Source: Phoronis australis (taxonomy: Eukaryota > Phoronida > Phoronidae). Taken from it: 62,000 nt of DNA. The translations under genes were made by a program, and so were the position numbers. Below are positions 34,154-45,779 of the stretch, in pieces (positions within the stretch are counted from its first letter, which is position 1; each line of letters begins with the position of its first letter). The DNA lies in contig NMRA01000355.1 in NCBI GenBank assembly GCA_002633005.1, forward strand, positions 270,310 to 332,309, read 5' to 3'. The notes under the pieces were generated by a model. It saw only the letters and a program-made list of their open reading frames with translations, did no database searches and had not been told where the DNA came from.

Positions 34154-37100
34154 ATGTCTACTACTGCCTTCCAGCCCAAGCGGAGGTCCTCTCGTCGAAG
34201 GTCTGGGGCGTCGAATAATGCAAACCTTTCTGAAGTTGATAGTGAGAACGTGAAGCCAGAGAAACCAAACATTTCTGTAAGTTTCTAGATAAATCTTTTG
34301 GTAAAGGGGGCAGTGCTGTAAACTTATCTACATGCAGTGCCACGATCTTTGAACATCTTGAGTTGAACACCTTTGCTTTGTAGTAACATGTGACGGGACA
34401 TGTTATTCACATCCTTTTGTCACGCAAGTGTTGGTTATCAAGAATTAAGCTTTACATTTTGTTCAACTTTTGGTGCCAATCGAATTTGGTGACCTTATCC
34501 TCATTTTTAAAGTCAAAGCAAGAAAGTGACCAAACTTTGATGGCATATTTCAGGAAGGAAGGTTTAGATTTTGTTCGTAACATGAAGCTGAAGCTACTAC
34601 AGGGGACAGTCGGTTATGAGGATCTTGCCATCGAAAAAGAAGCTCATTTAAACAGGTCAAAATTCTGATATGAATCTCAAATTATTCCTTACACAAAGTG
34701 ATTCCTGGGCTTGGCATGCACTGACAGTTCTTTGTTGCACAGGACAAGGCTCAGTGTGTTGGCTTAACCCAGCGGTGATCATGGTCCCAAGCAATAGTGA
34801 ACTGCCAGGTCTTCCCTAGCCCGGAAGTCACTTCTGATCTGAGTGAGGAGTTGAGACCAGTTTCGAGAGGTCAAATTGAAATATTACATAACAGGTGCGT
34901 TCGATGCTGCTTTCAACACTGCTTTCGATACACTATTGTTGTACACAGAGCACACATCGTTTCAGACTGTTCGTTAACTTGAATAATGTCATTTTAAGCT
35001 GTTTGTTTACGAAAATGCGTGCAATGTCTCTGCTTGAGTCCTTCACTGGCTGTAATCTGGATGTATTTTTTCAGGTGAAGCCAAGTCTACTGCAGCGCCC
35101 TCCTCTTACTCCTATTCAGTCAACCCTATTGACTAGTCTGCGAAGCAAACTGGAACAGCGCTTGGCGGGTGAGATGGAGAGCTCCGATACAGAAGATAAA
35201 ACTAGTCCGAGTTTGGCGAGGTTGAGGATGACGCCGGGTGAGGGATTTTATTTTATTGGTTATTCAATATTTAGACTTTGTTGTCCAGTCTGAGGGGATC
35301 TTTTTAATTGTATCTGGTTACTATAGCTGCCTTTCATGAAATGCGATCATTTTGTCTCTCTCCATCCATGACCCATGGTAAACTCACCAATCTTAAACTT
35401 CTTAAGTCCAAGACCTTCATCTGCATTTTCATCTAAGTTTGCGGTCTCAATTTATCGATACCGTACAAGCCAAAAGTATTCAGTCAAAATGACCTAGAGT
35501 TCCATCATGACAGCTGAGTGGAAGCCACATTCATTTGTCAGAGTAGTCTCCCCTGATGACTGACAATGAAGGGGACAGTGAATAAGGTGGCTAAGATACT
35601 ATCTGATGAGAATTTTGTTACCAATAATTTTTGCTGTCATCAGAATTTGCCGTCATGACCGGAAGACAGTATTTTGTCTGATTACTTTTGTCTTGTAAAA
35701 AGTCTAACAGCAACTACACTTACTGAGTGTGTCATGTTTGTGTTCATCTTTGATTGTATCAGAAATATCTAATGTTCTGTAAATGGACAATTTAATGGTT
35801 GATTGTAGAAATGTCACTTAAAATTTGACTCCAGGAAATCTGAAAGAAAAGCAACAGGTCCTGCTGAGAAAGCACCGGGCGGCACGAGACAAACTCGACA
35901 AATTGACAATAGGTGGCGGTATCAGCCTGTGGCCAGAGATGGATAATATGCGACTGACGAGGGCGGACACGGCTGCCCTTAGTGTTGTCTCACTGTGCAC
36001 ATGCATCGTCACATGTATAGCCTTCCACATGATACATGGTATGTCAACAGATGAAATCACCAATTGCACAAATTAATCAGAAATCTGTTTTATATCTGAA
36101 TGTCCCAAGTCTGGTCTTGGTTAAGATGGTTGTATGATGAGGTACATGCGCGCACCCAGGGGTGGCTCGGGGTGAAGTGGGCAAAAAGGTCCGCCTAGAG
36201 AAACAAAAGGTCCGAGAAAGCGAGACATAAGTCCACAGGAATCTGGCGCGAATGTACAATTCATAGGTCTGAACGTAGCTACCAGTTCTTTTGTGTGTTT
36301 TCCTGTTTTCTTTTAGTCCCCGGTTTTATTTTTCAGTAAAAAGTCCAAATATGGAAGAATTTGAGCCCCCCCCCATATTTTAGGCTGGATGCGTGCATGA
36401 GGTATTAGTGTGGGTTGAGTGTCGCCTCCTGGTCATGAGGTCACATGCTCGATTCACACAGTGGTGTCCAGTGCCTCTGCTGGGCCCTTGAATATCTAGC
36501 TCTTCAGCTCAGTCTTAATTTGTGTAATATGTTTTGTAAAAAATTGGTTTCAGGAGCTTGGTGCAATGGGGCCGACTGAACAACCTGCACATGTCTGATG
36601 CAACTTGCATCAGACTACCTGCACTGTTTTTAAGACTTGATTTCAATTTGCACACTTCGTTGACCCGACTCTCGAAGGGGTTATTCAGCCTGAATGCAAA
36701 TAGCTATCAGCTCTATATCAGTTGTTATGTGTATGTGTGCTAAAACAGTATTGCACTTACAGTAACCTGCCTACTACCATATCGTAGATGTAGCCAGATT
36801 TAAGCCTTCATTAAAACAGGACCCCAGTACTGAAATACATTCCAGAAGTTCCTATTCCCACTTAGTTGCGATATTCTGTTCACTTTCATATGATCTTAAT
36901 AACATTCTTGATAGATATAATAGACGCAGTGGAGTTTGTGTAATTTGCACTTGATCTCTGAAATCCACTACTGACGGGTATCACTGAGATCTACCCTTGA
37001 CTTTGTCCATTCTATTGTGTGTAAATGCAGATACCTGGCCAATTGGTCTTTTTTTACCCACAGGCTCTCTTAAATCAAAGATGGATAGCTACCATGTGAG

Positions 37101-40100
37101 TCTTCTTCAATTCACTGCAAAGCACCCCATCGATGTCAGTGGTGGTCAAACAACATTCAAAGCCTCTGTTGTTGCATGGCATATCGAGTACATGTCCTTA
37201 ATAGTGAGTAGACCTGAATGCAGGCGTCTCCTTGACAACAGTCACAGTGGTCCCGCATGTTGTGCAGTTTAGTTGATGCCTGATATGCAGTGAGGACCCC
37301 TGTAGGTGACTGTTTTGGTCATTGACGAGTGTATATTATTGTTACCCCTCCACTTCCAAACACTGGGGTCCAGAGGATCCATTGTGCAAAGTTCTGGAGT
37401 CTGCTGCAATTTCTTGGTGCGTGATAAAAACAGTTCAGGCATCTTTTTGCTACCATAGAAGGATGCATTTGGAAGATGTAGCCACAGGTGAACCTTGTGG
37501 GACGATTTGGTATCAGGAAGATATTGATCAACATAATATTAGTGAAACATTGATTTTTAATTCCGGTTATGTACCGAAACTTCAGCCAAGGTGACAGAGC
37601 CGTAACTCAGCATGCATCCTAAGTTAAAAACCCAGTAGAACCAGTGTGATAAGATTCACTCAACTTGTTGACTGTGTAGAGATTTCATGCCCAGAAAAAC
37701 AATGTTTAATGAAAAATTTTCCTTAATACCCAGGAGTTTTAAAGATGTGTGTTTAGTAAAGTTTTGAGTTTTGCTTTTCGCATTGACATTTTGTATTCTA
37801 CTTCCATTCAGGATGAGCTGACCGGTACCTTTGCCATCAGTTTTGCACACACTTCACTGCTGTACAAAGTAGGGGTGGTGCTCTACATCTCTGGCCTGGT
37901 CGTGTTGCTATACTATTTGGCAGACAGTATATGGGCAAAGAACAAGTTAACGCCGAGGCGAATAAAGATATGGTGAGATGTGGTATTTTCAAAAACAAGC
38001 TCTTTGTTAATTAGGCAAAAGTAAGCCATGGTAGCTACAGTAAAGTGTCACCATTTTACACATTTCATGTGTTGCTTGGGAAAAGAGTGTTTCTGGATGG
38101 TATCTAGAGATTAACCAGTTGATGGATTTCAATGAAGCTTAACATAGCTCTATATGATGACCATGATGACCTGGCACCATTTCGTTCTCGAAAAAGATCT
38201 TTTCAAGTGATGTTTAGGGTAAGAGTGTTTCTGGGTTATATATATAGAACTCAAGGCTTGGAATTGTCGGCGGAAATGCAGATTTCCTCTTTTTTTCTTT
38301 TATTCGATCCGCGTATTTTTGTTATATTTCCGCTTAAAAATTGGATTTGCCATAAAATTATCGCGGTAAATTGGTTTCTTACCGTGGCATTGCTGACGAC
38401 TCGAAAAGCGGAAACTGCTCTTTATGTTTCGGAGGAACGAAAACTGTAATTGCGGATCACAGGCGCTCGAAGTTGCCGATGACTCGTAAGAATATTTAAG
38501 AAACATGTTTTCTTAGTAGTGAGTGACGTCAGTGGCAATTGAGGAACAGATAAATTCAAGTGCCTGTGCCTGGGATAGCGCGGTTCATCAATGGCGTCTG
38601 CATTTGGTATAAAATCGCGGTGACAAATAGTGCGATTCTGCAGTCAAATGCGTGGAGCGTGTAGTAGACTGAATATTTCGTGGAAAAAGTGGATAAAAAC
38701 GGTAAATGTCTTCACAAAGCAAGGTTTGTGCTCTGTAAATTTTGAGAGAGGAACAGTTACGGAGTACGTGGCCGAGTCGCCTTGGAGTTGGACTTATTTG
38801 AAGTCAGAGGACCGACTGAAAAGGATGAAACACTAGAAATAACAATGCTTTCTGAAAGGAACTTCAACCGTAACCAGTTATTCGTTGGATTGGAATGGTG
38901 GGATGTGAGTGATGTATGAAATTCTTTTGTTTGATCCCGCATGCACGCCCGTTGCCGTTGGCTGCTAGTGCCTGATCGCCTGAGAGTGCAATTTTCTACA
39001 TGCCGTCGAAACGGGATACAAAGTGCTATTGTCCTTACTGCAAATGTGTTTTAAATTGTCTTTTATGTATTTCAATTTATTTTGACATTTTTCGTGTTCT
39101 ATTTTGTGACTCGAGTTTTGCAGTTCGAAAGAAGTGATCACGTGACAGATTCTGAATGATCTGATTGGTCTAAGCCATTGTTTACAAATTCTGCCAGCCT
39201 AATTTCAGTGTCCTGGTAATTATTTTTGTCACAGTTTCTTCTACACCAGGGTGGCTTATGAACAATTAACTCCTGTAATTAGTGTTAGAAACTGAAAAGT
39301 TTGGCCAACTTAGGATTGTGATTGATGCATTCTATAGTTTAAAGTATGTTATTTTTGACTTTAATTTTTCCATGCCACAGGTTTTCTTCTTGACTTTTTT
39401 CCGTTTGCGTTGGAATTAAATTGTTTGTTGGAATTAAATGTGTTTGCATTTCATTCTCTCTAGGTAAGCTATGGATCGATTTTCATTTTTTTTTTGTAAT
39501 TTTGTATCATAATTATAAGAACTGAAAATAACTCTATAGGTCCCCCTGCAGCAAATCAAGAATAGGCTCCTGCCACTCACACTGAAATCATTATCTTTAT
39601 TATTTTGATTTTAAAAAATATCTTTTGTTGCATCTAATTGCCTTCATTGTTGTTGCTGAAATAGATGTCAGGTTCTGCTTAAGATGAGTGCGTTTTGCCA
39701 ACACAACACAGTAACAGGGCATCTCGTGATACTAATGTTTACTTTCGATCTGTTGAGGTATGGTTTAGATTGAAATGTGTATTTAGGGCCGTAAAAATTT
39801 CCTCTTTTTTGTCATGGGTCATTCCAAGCCTTGAGAACTTATTCACAGATTTCAATGAAACTTTACGCAGCAGTATATGATGACAATAAGTCTGCATTAC
39901 TTGATTTTTAGGCTGATTTGGCCACTACAGCACCTCCTGATGACTCTTAGAAACATAACATATTAGAGGCACTGTGGGCGCATGTTAATTGTCAATGACC
40001 CAACGTTGCTCTTATTTCATAAATGATGGTTTGTCACATCCATATTCTCTACCGCAGACAATAATTTGAAAATTGTGGGCCTCCACAACAATGTTAGAAT

Positions 40101-42010
40101 CCCTTGAAAATCAAAATTTAAAAAAGTGAAATTTCGGCAAGAAGACAATATTTTTGTACAAAATTGGTGAGATTTTATCATACTTATCTGTATCATTAGG
40201 CTTCTTTCAGTCTAGACATTCAGCATTCATGGAATGTACAAAAGGTTTTACACTAATTGTTCTCCTGCTTCAATGGTCATCACCATGACTACTTTCAGAG
40301 AGCCAAAACAAAGTAATTTGGACAGGAAATGTTAAGTTTTTCACAGAAAGTCATGTACTTCATGTAATGCACCAGATTAAATGTTGATTTTTACAGGGTT
40401 TTGTTGCTGATTGTCATGGGAACATGGACCACTCAAGGACTCCTTCTGTTGATATCTGCCCAAAGCGTAGAAAAAGCTGTAGAAAACAATGTCCACCGTC
40501 TCACTCAGCAGTTGGTACGTCACTTGTGAGGTCTGGTGTGTTTTTGTATTCAAAGCTATCTGTACTTTGTAAAAACAACTGCAGGGCTACCAACTGTTAT
40601 GGATTTATCTGTAATCTACTTACTTTTAGGGCCTAAAAATCACTACGTACGGATTTTCAAATGTTACGGATTTGAGCATTTATTTCTCTTCAAAATATCA
40701 GATGAAACTTAAAATTATGTTTAAACTCGTTTGTGTTTCAAATTGCCAGATCAGCGAAGATCGAGGTAGGAAGTACTTGAAAGTGACGGAAATTGTCGAG
40801 AATGCAAGATCCGGCCAATAAGACGTATCCTGACTACTAGTGTTGAATGCAATTTGCATACGAATTTCTCCTTTTGTGATTGGTGAATTGCAATTTTTTG
40901 TTAAGGACCGGCCTGTGAAAAATGTGCTTGTACTTGGTTTTGCATTGTGGGATATCCTATGCTTTGGAAATCGTCATGTAGAGAGCCAAATTTCGCAGAT
41001 GAATTAAATTGCACTTGGAGGACGGGAATGGAATTATCCGCTTTTAATGAAGCTCTCTTCAACACTGAGAACCGTGATGCCTACAACACCATTTTGGATC
41101 AGGAAATAAAAGATATCGGGGTTTGTGGGGCCATCACATTATGGGAAGAAAATGCTGGCAGCAAAAGCCAAAAAAACATCAGTGTGACGAGCTAAGTTAT
41201 TACGTAATAATTTTTTTTTAGTTAATCACGATTTGAAATTGAAAATTATTAAATTATTATTTTGGTATGTATTGATCCATCTTGCGATTGAAATGTAAAC
41301 TATCTGAATATGTTGGAAATCATGCAAGATTTCACTTGCAAAATAGGGATTTTTGCAGGAAGGTTACTGATTATGTCCTTGGAGAGATAATGAGTAATGA
41401 TTTTATGATGAATAGTGACTTCAGTTTCTCTGGTGGTAGTATCTGCTTGCATGCAGTTGCCATGACGTGGAATTCTGGGTCATTCTGTCTGGCTCTTTTC
41501 GGTGTGTGCTACATGTTGGGTTATTCAAGCGTTGCTGATAATTGTCTCCACAAGATTGTTTGTGTTGTGAATAATGATGGTGATAACTAAAGCAGAAGTA
41601 GTGTATTATATTAATGTGTTGACATTGGCCATTACATATTACATTTTTGTAATCATTATTTTTACTTTAATTATTCACGATACATACAATGATTGTATAA
41701 TATTGCTCAATATGCTATTATATATAAATAATATAAGACTCATCCATTCCATCTGCAGGGCACCCTAGTCACCACTGACCTGGATCTCTCCGTCTACGAT
41801 CATGTGCTTACATACTGGCGAGTACGCAGCCTTCCTCCCACCACCCACGGTACACTCACCGTTCTTGGACTCTTCCCTGTCCGCGATGTTGCCTACTACC
41901 TCCAGTACTACAGTCTACCAGTTCTGACTGCTCTAGTGACCCCTGTTGTCCAATTGGTGATTGCACTCAAGCACGTGTATAGTCAGCCCAAGTATGTGAA
42001 AGCGAGCTGA
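34154..42010 (+). CDS. Unrecognised four-helix membrane protein, complete spliced gene
   Basis: Seven coding exons join in phase: 34154-34276, 35075-35237, 35835-36038, 37064-37095, 37812-37972, 40397-40514 and 41759-42010. They total 1053 nt, giving 350 aa, with GT..AG at every border. The N terminus is basic and Ser-rich (QPKRRSSRRRSGAS). A polar helical stretch follows (about 45-135). There are four hydrophobic segments: about 140-162, 191-214, 229-250 and 315-338. Between segments 3 and 4 lie a helical stretch (SVEKAVENNVHRL) and a loop with YWRVRSLPPTTHGTL and GLFPVRDVAYYLQYY, which look conserved-type. The 32-nt exon 4 is easily missed. No signal peptide is evident. I do not recognise the family. 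The basic N terminus would suit a cytoplasmic or nucleoplasmic face of an ER or nuclear-envelope protein, but that is inference. It is divergent to CENPH about 3 kb away. The ATG lies 8 nt after a TTTCAG, so a 5' non-coding exon is likely. Confidence 0.85.
36145..36397. mobile_element. MITE of the TGCGYGCACCCAG family, with target duplication
   Basis: The ends TGCGCGCACCCAG and CTGGATGCGTGCA are inverted repeats (11 of 13). The flanks carry the 7-mer TGAGGTA at 36138-36144 and 36398-36404. The internal AAGTGGGCAAAAAGGTCCGC and GGTCCGAGAAAGCGAGAC blocks match one arm of the foldback element at 20.05-20.48 kb. It sits in intron 3 of the membrane-protein gene. Confidence 0.7.
36405..36560 (+). 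repeat. tRNA-derived SINE fragment
   Basis: A tRNA-like stretch (GGTTGAGTGTCGCCTCC..GGTCACATGCTCGATTC, the latter B-box-like) is followed by CTGGGCCCTTGAATATC. That phrase resembles the GGGCCCTTGA core seen in V-/Meta-type SINE central domains. It directly abuts the MITE on its left. The 3' tail is not defined. Confidence 0.45.
37973..40396. other. Intron 5 of the membrane-protein gene
   Basis: This 2.4-kb intron has a GTGAGATG donor and a TTTTTACAG acceptor. It contains short open frames (for example 38132-38449 and 38630-38836) without homology or splice borders that would fit the phase-2 junction. No transposon ends were recognised. Confidence 0.6.
40515..41758. other. Intron 6 of the membrane-protein gene
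   Basis: This 1.2-kb intron has a GTACGT donor and a CATCTGCAG acceptor. An 82-codon frame at 40947-41195 (FADELNCTWRTGMELSAF) is protein-like in composition but would add a stop before exon 7 if retained. I could not assign it. Confidence 0.55.
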
Positions 42011-45000
42011 TGCTGAGTATGAATTATGTGAGGTCAAAGGTCAAGCCTAGAAGTTCCCATGTGAGTTGCTGTTACTCGGTACATGTGACTTCAGATTCCT
42101 TGTGTTTGCTAAGTACGTAGGTGGTCATTTTTGCATCTTCCTAGAAGGTAGGCATTGTTCTGTTTTCAGCACTAGTTATTTGCAGGGGTGCCGGATTTTG
42201 AGACCCAGCCCGAGGCCTGTTATTCAGTAGTTCTCGGAATGCGGTACCCCTATAGGGGACTGATGCCTTATTTTTTCACTGCCATATATGGAGGCTAGGA
42301 GACGTGGAGCATGTGCTGTGCAATAATAGGAGTGGAGAGCAAAGGACAGCATCCTATTAAAAGGGACAAATTCTTTAAGATGACACTTAGCAAAAAATTA
42401 TGATTCAAGAGTGGGCCGCGATGTAGGGTCTCCCTGTTGTTATCTTGTCTTTTAGTCAGTGTATTCTGTATTTGTGGATAGGGGTACCTGCTAACCCCAA
42501 AACTGGAATTTTGCTGTGTCCATTTCCTGGAGAATGGTTCATTAAGAATATAAGCTTTGGTATGTGTGTTGCACCTATTTGTACTTGTTCTTATAATTGT
42601 TACATTGGCATGTCTGACATTCACGTTGTCATACCTGTATGCCATTGGCACCTGACTAGTCGATGGTTAAAGTCTGTATTTATTTAAGCTGTACAGTTGT
42701 TGTTTTGTTGTTGTTGTTGTTTTTTATGGTATTTGCAAAGTTAGTCGCTGTTGACAGGTGTCATTGAACGACCATGCGTTTATCACATACAATGTCTAAT
42801 GGATGCTGTCTCGTTCATTGAAATCTGTTGTTTCAATACCAATGCTGATCAACTTAGAAACAACAGAGGGCTTGTTTTGCGAAAGCAACTTGTCTGCAAT
42901 CTTTGAAGTTCACAGTTTTTAATATAAAGTATTTTTTTTCTACTTTGAAACTTTTGACTTACTCTCAGTCTGTTTGAAAAGAAAATTACTTTGGACCAAT
43001 TTGAGTTCACCAACTCAATTCAATCTGTCATATACTTGGGTTCACATTTAATTGATAAAACATAATTTGTAGGTGTAGAAAATACATTTGTTGAGGTCAC
43101 ATGACATCTGATCCTGAGAAAAACCTGAAAAACGGTTTTTAGGTGCACGCAAAGTGGGGTCTTATTCTCTTTTAGTAATTGGGTTTGTAAGTACAATTCT
43201 TAACATGGTATGCGAATTGTTTATTTCCGACACGGTGCTATTGATCTGTAAACATGTGTCGCAGATCATCTGCGAAATCTTGAATCTGTAGTAGCCCTGA
43301 TGTAATTGCATTTTGTCATTTCCTTTTATCCATTCTTGAGATTTTTCGGAGGGACCAAGTCAACTTGTTATCTTTCTTGTGCCCTTGTGATCAACACCGT
43401 GGAAGAGTCCGTACCTTCTCAGTACAATGTTGCAGAACTGAGAAGATAAGCAAGGGTCATACTTTTGTCTATTTTTTGGAATGGGTTGCATTCGTGAGAG
43501 CAGTGATGAAAGGGTTATAATTAAAAGTGTTGGTGTCAAACGAGACGGGACCTGTGTTTGAAGCTTATGTGTTGTCAACAACCTCTTGCAGTACTGCTGC
43601 AAGACCTGATGTTTCCTGTTGCGGTGCGTCGACATCTGTGGAATGTGTTGGATTTTTTTTTAACTACCATCCGTTCACTGTGTGGTGTTTCTATCTCATG
43701 TTATATCTGCGCCAATGATGCTAGAAAATTATTCACTGCAACCTTAAGGAAATTTCCAGAAAAAATCACCCAGCCCATCAGTTTTGAGATGCACACGAAA
43801 TGAAAACTTGGCCTACACAGTTTTAAACTTATCATCTACTTTGGACCATATCACTTCTGTCTTAAAATATTTCTTTTACCACATGTGGTGAGATTGATGA
43901 GCTGTTTGATGATACTGAGCAATATTCAGCAATCAATAATAAGGTCAAATTTAGAAGTTAATATGTAGGTGCACGTAGTTTGAATATATTGCATGGTGAA
44001 ATCTTGCTTGGCGTGTGAGGTAATCTTTTATGATGGAAGATAGAATTGGATGGATTAATGTTGACAGTGGCTCTGGATTTAAAACTAGAATGTGGGCTTT
44101 CTTGATTTGCTGATGATTTCGTAGTTGTTATTTCAGTGAAGTTCTTGAGGCTGTTATGATACTTTCGACATGTCATAGATCATGGTTCCATAATACATGC
44201 TTGGTAGTTGCAAACATTCGACAGCTGTCAAACATCTTCTTTTTCTCCAAATTTGTCAGTTTTGATCTCTTGATTTAACATCGCTCTTGTGCACTTTTGA
44301 GCTAGATTGACGTGGTCAAGTTTTGATATTATAATATATAATACTCCTAGCTAGATGTTTTCAACTGGCCAAGGCATGCATCACAAACACCCACTACTGC
44401 TCCTCCAAGCCCGTAGTAAGGGTCCATTTATCAGTGTGTATCGGATTTGTTCCTCAATCAAGCTTCCCTTAAAATAAATGCAACTGCTGCCACTAATGCT
44501 GGAATAATTTAAGACCATGATTAATTAGAAGAATACGTTTATTAAAAAAGCCATTGCTCAATACAAGCATATCGCACAAAACAAATTGACGACAACTGAC
44601 CAGGGCAAGCCTGATCACTTGGAACACTCAGACCTGCATGACCAATACTACAGAAACTGGTTTGAAAAGCCCGTGGACGCCATCAACGGCAACGAGTTGG
44701 TCTGGCTTTCATGAGAGCCAATTCCCACAATTCATAGTGAGACACCTCAAAACACGGGGCAGTGCCCATTTAAGAATGGCTAATGACAAATTACATGACT
44801 GTTGAGACAGCAATTATACACATTTCACCAAATTCGTACGTTACTCATCATGGCCAAAAATGGTGCAAAGGGCTGTCACAACATGACTTCCAAGGCATTT
44901 TCAACAAACAGCTGAGTGAACCATTAACAAAAAGAGTACAACAAAGAATGTACATAGGAAAACAGCTATGCACAGCCCATTTACGACAATAGTTCAACTT

Positions 45001-45770
45001 GTCATGTGAACTTATATAGCGCTATTAAACAGAAGTGTCATTGTCTATTGTCCATTTGTTCACCACAGTTCAACGAGTTTGACAACGTCCTCTGTTCTGG
45101 TGTTGCTCACAGTTGTGCTTAAGTCTCTGCACATCATTTTGCAGGCCATATTTCAACGCTGATCACAATGCACAGAAGCACTCATAGCAGCAGAGACTTG
45201 ACTCTCTTTTTCCTGAGAAGTGTCCGAACGCATTCAACATCATGACTGTTACATGTCCAACACCCGACACGTCGATCTCTGCACACTGAACGTTGAATGC
45301 ATTTGCATATTTGTTTGCTGCATGAATGCGTCTACTATTGATTGCTGTGTACAGAAATTCCTCCTCCTGTGTTTTGGCCTTTTTAATTCTTGTACTTGAA
45401 AAGCAGACGCTCACGAGTAAATCATGTACTTCCATGATTGGCTAAACGAACTACACATAACACAGTGAAGGAAGCGAGAAGCCCTTAATATCGAAGTGGG
45501 AAGCATTCATTAACTACAGCACATAGTATCCAGTTCAGCATATGTTCACAACCAAATGATTGCAGAGAGCTCAGATAGCTCATTGGACTGTGTATATACA
45601 TTTGATGGATCCCTTCAGTCAACGAGACGACAGCGGCTACATGTAGATGCAGTCTGTATAACTGAAACAGTCTTGTAGGCTCGGGTCTTACTGCGTATGT
45701 TAATTTAACGACGCCCCTCGCCAGAAGTATTCGAAGTTCCGTCCAGAAGTGTATGTATACTCAGTTGGGG
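42011..45770. other. 3' flank of the membrane-protein gene, no further gene
   Basis: This holds the 3' UTR and intergenic sequence. No AATAAA follows within 2 kb of the stop. ATTAAA at 43520-43525 and AATATAAA near 42920 are candidate signals, and an exact AATAAA is at about 44474. A TTGTTG microsatellite lies near 42700-42722. A minus frame at 45163-45435 (90 codons) is unassigned. Confidence 0.4.
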
Positions 45771-45779
45771 TCAGGGTGA

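Noticed and set aside
37081-37272. Longer coding exon continuing after 37095
   Set aside because: A strong CAT|GTGAGT donor ends the exon at 37095 and only this end gives the phase needed to join 37812; the read-through meets a stop.
45163-45435. 90-codon minus-strand frame as a gene
   Set aside because: The composition is plausible but there is no recognisable family, no splice partner and no regulatory context.
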